This document shows, one piece after another, positions 46,676 to 57,491 of a stretch of 64,000 bases of DNA. Each line of letters opens with the position of its first letter. The stretch's first letter is position 1. The notes below the pieces were generated by a model, which did not search any database, was not told the DNA's origin, and saw only the letters and a list, made by a program, of their open reading frames with translations. The stretch is from Dittrichia graveolens (lineage: Eukaryota; Streptophyta; Magnoliopsida; Asterales; Asteraceae), in the NCBI GenBank assembly GCA_038502395.1, contig JARJIL010000006.1, positions 39,708,501-39,772,500 on the forward strand, written 5' to 3'. Both the position numbers and the translations under genes were made by a program.

Positions 46676-46920
46676 CCGACACTTAAATCCGGTACTCTGA
46701 ATCCGGATCTTGAAATCGGACAAACCCGAACTCCGAGAGTAGGGAATCCGACGAAGTGAAATCCGATGTTTGTGAGATCCGATACCTAAATTCAGGAAAT
46801 GTTCTTGTTTGTTGATGATTTGAAGTTGTTAGTTATATATGCTATAAAATGAGATATAAATATTTGTGTACAGATATATTTATGAGTTTGAGACTGATTT
46901 CGTTGTTACTGTGTTTTCAG

Positions 46921-46976
46921 GAAACACCAAGACTTAGTAAAATTAGATATCCGAGTTACGCGTTTGAAACCACAAG
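46921..46976 (+). promoter_or_regulatory. Exon-like block in LTR C1
   Basis: A 56-nt block between GTGTTTTCAG and GTGAGTGG, containing AAGACTTAGTAAAATTAGA. Confidence 0.45.
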
Positions 46977-47258
46977 GTGAGTGGATGTGAACTCACAGAT
47001 GGTAAAGGTTATGATTGTGATTGATGTGATGCTCATGACTGCGTTTGATTGACTGTTTAGTTTGAAAATGGATTGTTGTTGATGTACCGTATGATTGAGA
47101 TAGTATTTGTGTTTGATTGTATTGGAAACCAGCTATGCGAGTAGTTCGGCTGGTAGGGTCAGCTATGCGAGTAGTTCGGCTGGGCCTGATCGCTATTGGT
47201 TGAGCAGTTGTAGACCCTCTCATGCATGCGTTGTATTGGAGGGGATCTAACTGTGCCA

Positions 47259-47874
47259 ATTGACGCTCTACGGGAGACGATGTCGCACTCCGACCCGCTG
47301 GTTGGAACCCGGAGAGAAACATTTTGCTGGACCTGAGATTGTCCTGATGACCTCAGATAAAGTGAATGTGGCTTTAGAAAAGCTTAAAGCAGCCCGAGAT
47401 CGACAGAAAATGTATGCGGATCCTAAGCGTCGTCCCGCTACATTCGATGTCGGTGATCGTTTATTCTTAAAGGTTTCCCCTTGGAAGGGCGTTATTCGCT
47501 TTGGGCGCAAAGGGAGACTAAGTCCGCGTTTCATAGGCCCATTCAAGATCGTGTATAAAGTCAATGATCAGACGGTAACTCTCGAGCTGCCACCTGAGCT
47601 ATCTGGAATCCACGATACCTTCAACGTATGTTACTTGCGTAAGTGCAACGTTGAAGAGGAACAGATTGTTCTGTTATACGAACTGAAGGTTGACTCTTCT
47701 AAGCGACTCGTAGAAGAACCTGTTGAAATTCTTGACACGAAAATCAAGAAGCTACGAAAGAAGATGATCAAGCTGGTTCTTGTTAAGTGGAAACACATTT
47801 TAGGTCCGAACCTGACATGGGAAGTCGAGGACGAGATGAAGACAAGGTACCCTAACTTGTTTATCATTGAGTAG
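47259..47874 (+). pseudogene. pol: Gypsy pol 3' end (integrase C-terminus and chromodomain-like tail) of D type
   Basis: An open frame beginning at LYGRRCRTPTRWLEPGEKHF, the end of the integrase core/GPY-type region. It continues through AARDRQKMYADPKRRPATFD, LKVSPWKGVIRFGRKGRLSPRFIGPF (GPY/F-like motif), HDTFNVCYLRKC and a chromodomain-like tail (LVKWKHILGPNLTWEVEDEM) to a TAG at 47874. It is intact over 204 codons and colinear with C pol 61640-62279. Upstream pol is missing: the fragment is fused to LTR C1. It is followed at once by a polypurine tract and LTR D. Confidence 0.88.
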
Positions 47875-47894
47875 ATTCTGAGGATGGAATCTTC

Positions 47895-47910
47895 TTAAGG
47901 GGGGTAGATT
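47895..47910 (+). promoter_or_regulatory. Polypurine tract of D
   Basis: TTAAGGGGGGTAGATT directly precedes TGTAACATCC of LTR D. Confidence 0.8.
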
Positions 47911-50070
47911 TGTAACATCCTCGATTTGGGCCTAGCTGTTAAAAGTGTATTGAGTTGATAAAGTTGTAAGTATTTATAAGAAGAGTTAATCGTATATATA
48001 TATATGTGTGTGTGTGTGTGTTTATGTGTTTTGATTATATGATATATATATATACATATATATGAAAGTAATTAAGTGGATAAAAGGAAAGAAAATGAAT
48101 TAGAAGAAATACAGAGGTGGTGCCTCTAGATTGTGAAAAACATATATATGTATGTAAAAGTCAAAGTGGTCAAACATTGCAAAAGCAAACACCACAGAGA
48201 AACTCTCGGATTTCTCTTTCTCTCTCGGTTTTCTCTCGTTTCTTGAAGCAACAAGGATTTGGTGGTTTTGAATTCCAAACCAAGGTAAATACTTGTTTGT
48301 TAACATATGTGAAACGGTTTTATGATTAAAACATGATGAATACTCAAATCCTTGCAAAAACACTATTAAGAACATGCAAAGCTTACTTTGCAAGTGGGTT
48401 TTGTTTGTTTGGTATTATTGTGTGGATTTGATGTGTTTTCAAAGTCATACTAACGAAAATAGATGTTTTTAGAATGTATAAATATCAAAACAAACAAGAA
48501 AAAAGTTTTGGAAATAGGCCAATGAAGTTGGCGGATTCCCAGCCATGAGTCTATCGGATTCCGGGACTTGATAGTGTCGGAATCCGCTAGTTGCCCAAAT
48601 CCGATGAGTGTCAGATTCTGAGACCTAATGGTGTCGGAATCTGCATATGGTCTAATTCCATGTTGTTGTTATAAATCCAATAAGTATCGGATTTCCTTGA
48701 GTTCATGTATGATTTACAAGTCGAATCCGAAAGTATCAGAATCCTTTGAAAATGTCGGATTCCGATAAAAGTATCGGATTCCGATTGAAGGTCGGATTTC
48801 CAATTGCATGTCAAGGCCTCCAAATTCATAAGTGTTGAAATCCGATGAGTGTCGGATTTCGAAATGTATCGGATTTCCCTTGAGTGTCGGATTTCATGTA
48901 ATCCGAGAGCCTTGTCGGATTTATGTGGAATCCGGATTTTGGGATTTCCTTTGTTGGCTTTGTAGCTATTCTAAGTATGTTAAGATAATTAATGTAAATC
49001 CTAATGTTCTAGGTGAACTTGACACCCTAGACGAGGCAGAAGTAACTTAGCTATCTGTTTTAAGCTACTCAAGTGAGTACCGACTTCCATAAGCCTCAGT
49101 AGAGGAAGAATTATGTGCTAAGTGATTTTAGTGCACTTGTACTCATAAGTAAATGAATAAGAATTGCCATGTTACTTAAAGTACCATGCCATACAAAATA
49201 CTTGTCGTATGTAAAGTTAAGTGCATGCCAGCGGGATCCAGAACTAGAACCGCCTAGTTAAATGAATGGTATGTATGCTAGGGATCCAGATTGGATCCAT
49301 AATGAAGTAATTGAATGTAAATGCATGCTAACAGAAGTAAATGAATATGCATGCTAAGTAAATGATAAGATATGTGTATGTGTTCGCGAACATCTGCAAG
49401 CATGGTTAAGGTCAGCCGGTTAGCTGGATCCCAAGGACCCTTGATCAGGAGATTCGGGATTTAACGGTGATTCGAGGTAACATTCCGAATCTTAGGTTCT
49501 GCAGAACCACCGTGCCTTATATCATGAGGGTTAATCAGTCAAAAATGGCTGAGTTACCTAAGGAGCCTCTGGGTCCGTTAACGATGCTTGGTGGACTGCT
49601 TTATGCTCCCCCACCAGCGCGGCGGGTTGTGTCCGATCCCCCGGTGTATTGGTGTTGAGTGGGACTAGCTATCCTGCAAGAAACAACTTATACCGACTGT
49701 GTCAGCATACCACAATGTGATAGGATAGCATTGTATGCTTATTCCTGATATGTATGACTTACTCTAATGAAGCTTATGCTAGGTTTGTGCTCACTAGCTA
49801 GTGTAGCTAACGGTGTCATGTTAACCGCTTTTGCAGATCAAAGTTAGATTGCTTGGTGAGCTGGGTCCCCTGCCTCTTGATATGTTGCTGGAACACTTAT
49901 GTTGTAATAGGTACATTATGGTCGGTTATTGTAGTGTAACACCTGACACTGTGACAAAGGTTATTGTAAATATTTCCGCTGCTCAATGTTATATAATCGT
50001 GATTAAGTTCACGTTTGTTTAAAATCGAAAATTTTTGGTAAAATCTGATTTATGCAAAGCCGGTGTTACA
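47911..50070 (+). repeat. LTR of element D (2160 bp), shared by left and right internal sequences
   Basis: It starts TGTAACATCCTCGATTTGGG and ends AAGCCGGTGTTACA. It carries a dense ATCCGA/TCGGATT cluster (48530-48950), an exon-like border CTCAAGTGAGTACCG (49066-49080), the CCACAATGTGATAGGATA block and GCTCACTAGCT. It is preceded by the polypurine tract and 3' pol, and followed by the PBS and gag, so one LTR serves as 3' LTR of one copy and 5' LTR of the next. Confidence 0.85.
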
Positions 50071-50072
50071 AG

Positions 50073-50086
50073 TAGGTATCAGAGCC
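50073..50086 (+). promoter_or_regulatory. Primer-binding site of D
   Basis: TAGGTATCAGAGCC, one change from TGGTATCAGAGCC, three bases after the LTR end. Confidence 0.75.
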
Positions 50087-50289
50087 TAAGTTTGAAGGAA
50101 TTGGGTACTTGCAAAAGTATTCGATCTCAAACAAGGGCCCGACCATAATAAGTGTTCCTTTGGGGGGGATTGAGTATGAGAATTACATGATTATTACTTG
50201 TTATAGTATAGCTTGTCAGATATGATGAGCAAGTATGATAAAGTACTGACTACTCTTCTGTGTTATATAGAAGAGTTAAGATAAAGAAC

Positions 50290-51420
50290 ATGGTTGCTGG
50301 AAAAGCAAACACTGAGCAAGTGCTCAAAGAATTAGAAGATGAGGCTTCTCACATGCCTCACCAAGCAGAAGACCAACGATCTCAGCATAATGCTGGTGGC
50401 GCAGTACCTGATCCAGACCAGCTAGCGTATATAAAGCGTCTGGAGGAAGAGCTCCGCCTAGCTAAAGAGCTCTTGTTAAAGTCCACTCTAGTCAAACAAC
50501 GCAAGCCCTGTTCAATAAGAAGTTTTTGACGTGTCACCCACCAACGTATGAGGGGAGTGATAACCCCACTATTACTATTCAATGGCTCCGTGAAATGGAG
50601 CAAGCTTTTGAGTCTTGTGAGTGCAAGCCTGAGTACCGTGTGAACTACGCGATACGCATGTTAAAGGGTCGTGCTATATTCTGGTGGGATACTGTGAAGG
50701 CCTCGGTTAGCAAAGAGGTATTAAGTGCTCTCTCTTGGGAGCAGTTTTCTAAAAAGGTGCTACAGAAGTACTACACCGAGTATGATATGGAAAGAATGGA
50801 GCGGGAGTTTACAGATCTCCGGAAGGAAGATAGACCGATTGAAGAACACATTACCTCATTCACTGATAAGATGAGGTTTGTTCCACACCTGATCCCAGAT
50901 GAAGTCACTAAGATAAGAAGGTTTATGGCGACTCTGCCACTGGAATTCCGTGCCCATGTGCGGGCAGCTCCAACACTAGATCGGGCGTTTCAAGTGGCCC
51001 GACAAATGGAAGGTGATTGTATACAGTGTCGGGGTGAATTTGCCAGTGGTGGTAGTAAAAGGAAGTTTCAGCCATCTCTCCAATCGGGCTCTTCAAAAGG
51101 GCAATCCTCAGGAGGTTGGAAAACTGAATCTCCCAAGAAACCAAGACCTAACGACCCTTGGTGTTCTTCATGCCGTACCTATTACTCTGATGAATGCTCG
51201 GCAACAACCAGGAGGTGCGGCAGGTGTGGGCAAAGAGGGCACTCGGTGAATGAGTGCCGATATAAAGAAGACGCTTGTTACCAGTGTCGCAAACCCGGTC
51301 ACAAAATGGTTGAGTGCCCTGACAGACAAAGCTCTGGAGCAGCTGGGTCTTCTGGAGGGCAAAAGAAGGATAATGCCCCTCGTTCCAAAGGGCGGGCATT
51401 TCAAATGACTGCAGAGGAGG
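50290..51420 (+). pseudogene. gag: Gypsy gag of element D
   Basis: ATG at 50290 (MVAGKANTEQVLKELEDE), with a helical EELRLAKELLL stretch. A frameshift at about 50500-50525 leads into the long frame with the gag domain (LTCHPPTYEGSDNPTITIQW, ESCECKPEYRVNYAIRML, IFWWDTVKASV, EREFTDLRKEDRPIEEHI). A Lys/Ser/Gly-rich linker and two intact CCHC knuckles follow: CGRCGQRGHSVNEC and CYQCRKPGHKMVEC. It is close in plan to the A and C gags but clearly a different family. It would form the capsid; one frameshift prevents expression of the full protein. Confidence 0.88.
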
Positions 51421-52283
51421 CAAAGGCTGCAGGTGATGTTGTCACTGGTACATTTCTTGTTAATTATTTTCCTTCCAATGTACTATTTGATTCAGGCGCG
51501 ACATATTCTTTTGTTTCTGTTGCTTGCCGTAAAAGACTCCAGTTACCTATTGTGCCTTTAGACGAAGCCTCTTAATGTAGAAGTTGCAAACGGCAAAGTA
51601 GTCTCGGCTACCGAGAAAGTCCCTAATGCCGTTATTTATATTGATGGGAGTAGTATCCCTATCTCATTCTTTGTTATGCCTATTGCGGGCTTCGATGTCG
51701 TGATTGGAATGGATTGGCTTAGCAAGTGTGATGCTGAGATTCTCTGTTCCAAGAAAATGATTACGATCCCTCTTGCTGATGGATCTTATGCAGTTGCTCG
51801 AGGAGAATGACGGGATTCTGATATTCCTGTTATCTCCGTTATTAAAGCTCAGATGTCTGTTGCCATAGGTTGTGATTTCTTCCTAGCATATGTTATTGAT
51901 GCTACGATGGAAAAGCGACCAGTTCGAGATATCAGGGTAGTTTCTGAATTCCCTGAGGTCTTTCCTGATGAATTACCGGGTTTACCTCCGGTAAGAGATG
52001 TTGAATGTAAGATAGAACTGATTCCTGGAGCTAGATCTCCATATCGTCTCGCTCTTTCTAAAATCCGCGAGATGATGACTCAAATCCAGGAGTTCTTTGA
52101 AATGGGTTTCATTCGTCCTAGTTCCTCGCCTTGGGGAGCTCCTATCTTATTTGTTAAAAAGAAGGATGGAACCATGAGGATGTGTATCGATTACAGGGAG
52201 CTGAATAAGCGAACTGTAAAGAATAAGTATCCTCTTCCACGTATCGATGATCTCTTCGATCAGTTGCAGGGAGCTACGTATTT
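51421..52283 (+). pseudogene. pol: Gypsy protease and N-terminal RT of element D, cut by element C
   Basis: Protease: VLFDSGATYSFVS (catalytic DSG) near 51480-51520, then a frameshift near 51570 and GFDVVIGMDWL at about 51690. A TGA lies near 51808. RT begins with the linker EFPEVFPDELPGLPPVRDVE, SSPWGAPILFVKKKDG and RMCIDYRELNKRTVKNKYPLPRIDDLFDQL, and stops at 52283, in the palm just before the first catalytic Asp block, where LTR C starts with TGTAAC. The rest of RT should lie beyond the other end of C, outside the window. Confidence 0.88.
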
Positions 52284-53207
52284 TGTAACACCCGCAACCC
52301 TAGGCTAGGAGATTAGCGGGTTGGCGGTATGTAATTGGTTTGCTTTATTTGATTGTGTGTTTAGTAAATGTTAATTGAAATTAAAATGAATATGAGTTTA
52401 TAAATATATAAATGTTACTGATGGAAATAAAAGGAAAAGAAGTACAAGTGTGTATGTATGTAAGTTAATATGTATGTATGTAGGCATGCATGAGAAAATT
52501 TATAAAAGAATAGGATTTTAGTTTTTGCCACCTCCTGCTTGTTTAGACAATTATGTAGGCATACGTGTATATTTGTCTGCTCATTATCTTAAAGTGTTGA
52601 AGGTGTTAGTGTGTGTTTTTGAAAGCAAAACCATTTGTGAAGAAAAGTCACCAACTTGAAATCCTAAGATCAAGATCTTGTGAGTTTTAATTCAAAAGGA
52701 AGGTGAGGAAGTAATTGTATCCTGTTATAATACTTGTTGATGTGTTTAAATATTGAAAAGCATGAATCTATGTGGTTACACCATTTTTAAGTTTGAAAGA
52801 AAGTTTGAAAATGGGTTTTGAAAATTTGTGATTAGGAATGAATGAAAACATGTTTTTGATGATCTATATGCTTGGTAAATGCTAAATATGTGTTTTGGTG
52901 GAAGTATTATGAAGTTGGAATGAGATTTGGAGGAATTTGACTGAAAATCCGACACATTATGGAAGATGATAATCTGGAAATTTGTGTGTAGCGCCGCTAC
53001 ACTATAGCATCGCGGTGCGACCTTCAACCAAAACCGGGTTCTTGGGTTTCGGATTATAGAAATCCGAATGTTATGATAATCCGACTTTGAAATCCGAATA
53101 ATGTTGCGGAATCCGACACTAGAATCCGAAGAATGACAAATCCGACTCTTAAAAACTGATTCTTGATGAAATCCGATTGTAGATCTCGGATTTGAAATCT
53201 GATGCTC

Positions 53208-53242
53208 GTCGCGGCGCGACAATGGGTATGTCGCGGCGCGAC
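53208..53242 (+). repeat. Paired 13-bp palindromes in LTR C
   Basis: GTCGCGGCGCGAC at 53208-53220 and again at 53230-53242, separated by nine bases. Each is a perfect odd palindrome. The pair recurs at 63217-63251 in the 3' LTR with one changed base. Confidence 0.9.
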
Positions 53243-53411
53243 ATGCCCCAAATCCGATTGTTGGCTTTTCTTTTATATATTTTGCTTGGTTTGAGTTAGT
53301 TTATTTATTATGTGATTTAATTGAGATGTTTTGATAAATTTGAGATATAAATATATATGAGAAGATATATTTATATATTCGCGACTGATTTGATTGTTGC
53401 TGTGTTTTCAG

Positions 53412-53463
53412 GCAATCCAAAGACTCGGTAAAATTAGACTTCTGAGCCCGTGTTGATTTTGAG
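53412..53463 (+). promoter_or_regulatory. Exon-like block in 5' LTR of C
   Basis: A 52-nt block between GTGTTTTCAG and GTGAGTGG, containing AAGACTCGGTAAAATTAGA. Confidence 0.45.
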
Positions 53464-53549
53464 GTGAGTGGGCGTTGATCGCGAATGGTAAAGATTTCGG
53501 TTAATGTTATTGGTGTGATGCATGTTTGTGATTGGATTGGATTGATTGA

Positions 53550-56094
53550 TGTAACATCCTCAAATCGAGCCTATTCGTGCGCTCCATTTGGTACGTGAAT
53601 TTATTTAAATGTAATAAGTGAATATATATATATATATATATATATGTTAAGTATTAATAGAAAATATATAATTGGCTAGTTAAATGTGAATTTAAAAATA
53701 GTAATAAAAATAGAAAAGAATTATAAAATAATAACTGGTTTCAAACGAGGTTTCCAAAAATATCCTCGTTAGTTGAAACGGTTATTCGGGTGTTGTGTTG
53801 TATGTTGAAAAGGGGAACAAAATACCCCTTATGGATATTTGTTGACCATAAGTCGGTCCACATAAGGTGAGTCAGCCAACTCACCTTCAACACACACACA
53901 CATACGACAGACACACACACACACCTCTTACTCTCTTCTCTTGTTCTTCTACCTTGTTCTTGAAGGAGGAATCACACCAAGATCATTCAAGAGCTGGAAT
54001 TGAAGCCTAATCAAGTTACAAATCTGTTCTTGTTCTTCTATTCATCATCTTGTTCATTGTAAGTCTTTTCCTTCCTTGTTCTTCATTTGGAGCTTTAGGT
54101 TAAAATTGGGGAAAAAAAACAAAATAGCCAATAAAGCTTGAGTCTTTGAGTTGCAATCTGTTTTAGAATCACCTACAAGTAGTTTAGGATTGATTTTATG
54201 AATTAAAGATATCTTCTTGATTGTAATTCTTGAAATTGACCAAATGTGTCAAATATGGTGAATTCATGGATTAATCATGAATTTGATGTTATAGTAGGTT
54301 ATGTTTATGTTTATGGACTCTCTTTGATGCCCCAAAGCTTGTACATAACTTGGACTTAATTAAAAACATGTAAAACTTGAGTTGGAATGGCTGAAATCTG
54401 GGCAGAAACACTCTTCTCGTGGCCTGGATGAATGTCGCGGCGCGACCCTTAAGGGTGTCGCGGCACGACCAGTGCAGCAGAAAACAGAAACTTGTTTTTT
54501 CAATGTACATGGTATAAGGGTTATAGTTGGATCATTTTGGCACTTTAAGGGGTATCATTGGGGGTTAGGACTAGTGTAAGAATACATGTACTTGATGTGT
54601 GGTAATCTAAATGAATTAAATATATATGCAATAGATAATGGTTGAATCACTTTTGACCATTTTAGAGGCATTTAGTATGGTTTAGACATTTTTACTCAAT
54701 TAAACACATAAGTAGGAATATAACACTAGTAATAGTATATGTGTTTATATGTGATAATCTAAGTGGACTTAAATGTGTACTAATAGGTAATTAAGCTATC
54801 AAGGAGAGCCGAGTTCATATTGTGTTGTTGATAAACACACGAGGTGAGTACTGACTCTTATGACTTCAATTAAGGAAGGTTTGAATGCAAGAAAAGTTAT
54901 ATGATTACGACATGCTACAACTTGTATTATGAAAGTCATATGTATGCTAGTATGGTATATGTTTATAATGATAATGAACGAACACATAATATATGATATG
55001 TAAGTTGGTTGATGGATCCGGATTGGATCCATCTCGTTAAAGTTATTAGTTATTACAGAGTGCATACCAGCGGATCCAAATTGGAGCCGCCTAGTTGAAT
55101 TTGTTATTATGTATGCTACATTATGTAACTGTGAAAGCTATATGAATGCAAGTAAGAATAAGAATTAAGATCCCTTGATAAATGATGTGCAAGACGTGTA
55201 TTTAAGTACATGTGCACATATTGATGATCATATGTTATCTGTATATGCATGCATGCACTTGTCCCTGAAAAGGGTAAATGATGAAATTATATGTATATCC
55301 GGACTAATATGTAATTAAGGTCAGCTTCGGCTGGGTCCTGGGCCTACAGGCATAATGTTCTGGACTAACGGTACTCGAGTACCGTTCCTTTCAGCAAGTG
55401 AGGTGAGTGCCTTAAGTGGCTAAGCCTAATGAGCCTTAGCTCCTTAAAGAGCATGGTGATTCACTTATGTGATGAAACCAGCACGGATGGTAGTGTTTGA
55501 TTCCCCCGGTGGTAGTGGTTTGAGCTGGACTTGCAACCCGGCAATATAATTCACTCGCTGGACATGTCAGCACTCCGCTATATGATAGGATAGCATTGTT
55601 TGCTTACTCCTGCTATATGACTTGCTTTGTTGCTATATGACTTGCTTAGTTGCTAATGACTTGCCTTATTGTTATGCATGATTGTTAGTATTCACTAGCT
55701 ATTTTTTAAATAGCTAATGTTATGGATGTTAACTCTTTTACAGATAAAGAATAGGCAGGCTTGGTGAGTTGGGGACACTCGTGGCAAATGTATATGCCTT
55801 TTTGAAGGAACACTGCTTTTGGTATTATAATGAAATGGTCGGTTTAGATTAATGTAACACCGGTTGGTATGTTTGGCAATTTTTGTATTGTATATTTATA
55901 TACACGCCAAACATGTGTTTTTAAACTGTAATAACTACTTGGGTTTGTTTGTTTGTTATTTAAAATTCCGCTGTAATGTTTTTGAAATTCTGTTAAGTTA
56001 ACAAACAGGTAAATATTCAAATTACAAACGGACCCATGCAGTTTGAAAACTCGAATTTTATACTGATTTTTAATATAGCAAAGGCGGTGTTACG
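53550..56094 (+). mobile_element. E-type Gypsy LTR nested in LTR C
   Basis: It begins TGTAACATCCTCAAATCG and ends GGCGGTGTTACG (last base changed from A). It shares the D-type block order: GCATACCAGCGGATCC, TGCAACCCGGCAA, TATATGATAGGATAGCATTG, CACTAGCT and ATGGTCGGTT. It has its own leader (CTCTTACTCTCTTCTC near 53930), donor-like GAGGTGAGTACTG (about 54838-54850) and a palindrome pair at 54434-54469. ATTGA before and TGATT after do not make a clean 5-bp duplication. Confidence 0.85.
54434..54469 (+). repeat. Paired 13-bp palindromes in LTR E
   Basis: GTCGCGGCGCGAC at 54434-54446 and GTCGCGGCACGAC at 54457-54469, with a 10-bp spacer that contains CCCTTAAGGG when the preceding C is included. 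Confidence 0.9.
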
Positions 56095-56416
56095 TGATTA
56101 CATGCTTTGATATTGATCGTGAATGTTTGCTTTTGGTGTTTAGCCTCTACTCACTTAGCTTTGTGCTAATTCCCCTCAGTTGTTGCTTTTGGAGGTTCGT
56201 GTTTGTGAGTTTGGCAGAAGAAAAGAGATGACCTGACTCTGATATTATTTTTGAATGAAACGAGCCTGTAGCTTTTGTAACACACAATGATACTTTTGTT
56301 AGTGAACACTGTTTGTATATTTTGTAAATATTGGTTTGTATGTAATAAGTTTGTTTATTAAAAGCTTCTGCAACGTATTTTTAAAAAAAATGGCTTGAGT
56401 TTTCCGGTGTTACAGT

Positions 56417-56429
56417 TGGTATCAGAGCC
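56417..56429 (+). promoter_or_regulatory. Primer-binding site of C
   Basis: TGGTATCAGAGCC two bases after the LTR end; perfect tRNA-Met type. Confidence 0.9.
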
Positions 56430-56604
56430 TAGGTTTGGCGATGCATGCACAGCTAGAGTGTTGCATTCCCAAATCTTGGCTTGTGACGGGTCAAGCTTTC
56501 CTTCGGGGGAATTAGAGTGAGTTAGAGTTGTCGGTTGTAGTTAGTATTTTGGATACTAACAGTTTATGCTAATGAGCTATGAGGTGATGTGATTGTAACA
56601 GATA

Positions 56605-57491
56605 ATGGCTGACAGAGATACTCCAATCCTTCCTCTTACGACCCAAGCTACGTCTGAAGCACCAGTGACTGAATACTTGAATAATCCAGTTACTGCGGGA
56701 ACGTCGGGTCAAACCCGTGAAGATGAGCATAGTGATTATGTCTATCAACTGGAAAACAAGTTGGTTGAACTCAGGGATAAAGTTCAAAGGATGGAACAAC
56801 AACAACAACAACAACAACAGCAACCTGAACCAACCCAGTGCCGATTGCGACTTCCACACAGTCGACAACCGCACCAGTTACAGCACCGCTGCCACCAATG
56901 ACTCAAATGATGCAGCAACCCTTCTTCTACCCATATCCACAACCAGGAGCTTATCCGTTTGCGTTTTCTACATACAAACAACCCTGCACATACAAGCAAT
57001 TTCTGGATTGCAAACCATCTGAGTATCATGGGAGTTCTGATCCCAATACGACATTGAATTGGTTGAGGGAGATGTCAAAGGCACTCGATGCCTGTAATTG
57101 CGAGGATGAATTAAAAGTTAAATATGTGTCAAGAATGTTAAGAGGGGATGCGTTGGTCTGGTGGGATTCCATTACCGGCCACTTTACTGAACAACAGCAG
57201 GGGAGTATAACCTGGAGTCAACTCCAGGAGAAGTTATGTGACTGTGGGAGTTTTGAGATGGCCAAGATCAAGAAGGAGTTTATGGATCTACAGATGACGG
57301 GGAACATGACTGTGGATCAGCTGATAAAACAATTTAACGAGAAAATAAGATTTGCCAAACACTGGGTACCCGACGAGGAATCGAAGATTGCCCATTTTGT
57401 GGGGGCACTGCACCCAGACTACAGAGGCGCCACCAGGTGGGCCACCACACTGTCCCAAGCTTTCACTTTAGCCAAATTGGCTGAAGGGGAC
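56605..57491 (+). pseudogene. gag: Gypsy gag of element C, main part
   Basis: ATG at 56605 (MADRDTPILPLTTQ) shortly after GTAACAGATA. A coiled-coil stretch ENKLVELRDKVQRMEQ runs into a Gln run (CAA/CAG, about 56797-56825). A frameshift near 56835 moves the rest to another frame: Pro/Tyr/Phe-rich linker, PCTYKQFLDCKPSEYHG, LNWLREMSKALDACNCE, ALVWWDSITGHF, MAKIKKEFMDLQMTGNMTVD, RFAKHWVPDEESKIAHFVG. It is interrupted after AKLAEGD by the SIRE solo LTR at 57492. Confidence 0.88.

Larger units (their letters stand above)
45630..47258 (+). mobile_element. Gypsy LTR C1, truncated at its 3' end
   Basis: It starts TGTAACACCCGCGAACC and shares TAGATTAGCGGGTT with the starts of 52284 and 62292, so it is of the C family but diverged. 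It contains a 15-bp tandem array (46405-46675), an ATCCGA cluster (46660-46790) and the exon-like block 46921-46976 with GTGTTTTCAG and GTGAGTGG borders. It stops after CTGTGCCAATT, where the relative at 1-990 would go on for about another 400 bp; D-type pol sequence is joined there. Confidence 0.8.
52284..56414 (+). repeat. 5' LTR of C, composite: C-type LTR with a complete E-type LTR inside
   Basis: C-type sequence 52284-53549, a full E-type LTR 53550-56094, then C-type sequence 56095-56414 ending CCGGTGTTACA. About 275 bp of C sequence present in the relative at 1-990 (roughly 387-662 there, including the GCCGGC block) is missing at the junction. The same left junction occurs in the 3' LTR at 63559. 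The LTR also carries an ATCCGA cluster (52945-53255), TGTAGCGCCGCTACA (52987-53001) and paired GTCGCGGCGCGAC palindromes. Confidence 0.85.

Noticed and set aside
46485..46682. Minus-strand ORF encoding a repeated FQSVG peptide
   Set aside because: It is the translation of the 15-bp tandem array; 15 is a multiple of 3, so any such array stays open by chance.
46381..46700. CRISPR array
   Set aside because: The units are direct 15-bp repeats without spacers, in a plant retrotransposon LTR; this is a minisatellite.
52776..53222. 148-codon minus-strand ORF, repeated at 62785-63231
   Set aside because: It lies in the two LTRs of element C, is duplicated only because of that, and has no domain or homologous context.
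53545..56099. Clean 5-bp target duplication around the nested LTR E
   Set aside because: ATTGA and TGATT are not identical, the last LTR base is changed, and about 275 bp of the C LTR is missing at the site, so a simple insertion is not shown.
56784..57029. Minus-strand ORF with a long Cys run
   Set aside because: The Cys run is the antisense of the CAA/CAG (Gln) repeat in the gag of element C.
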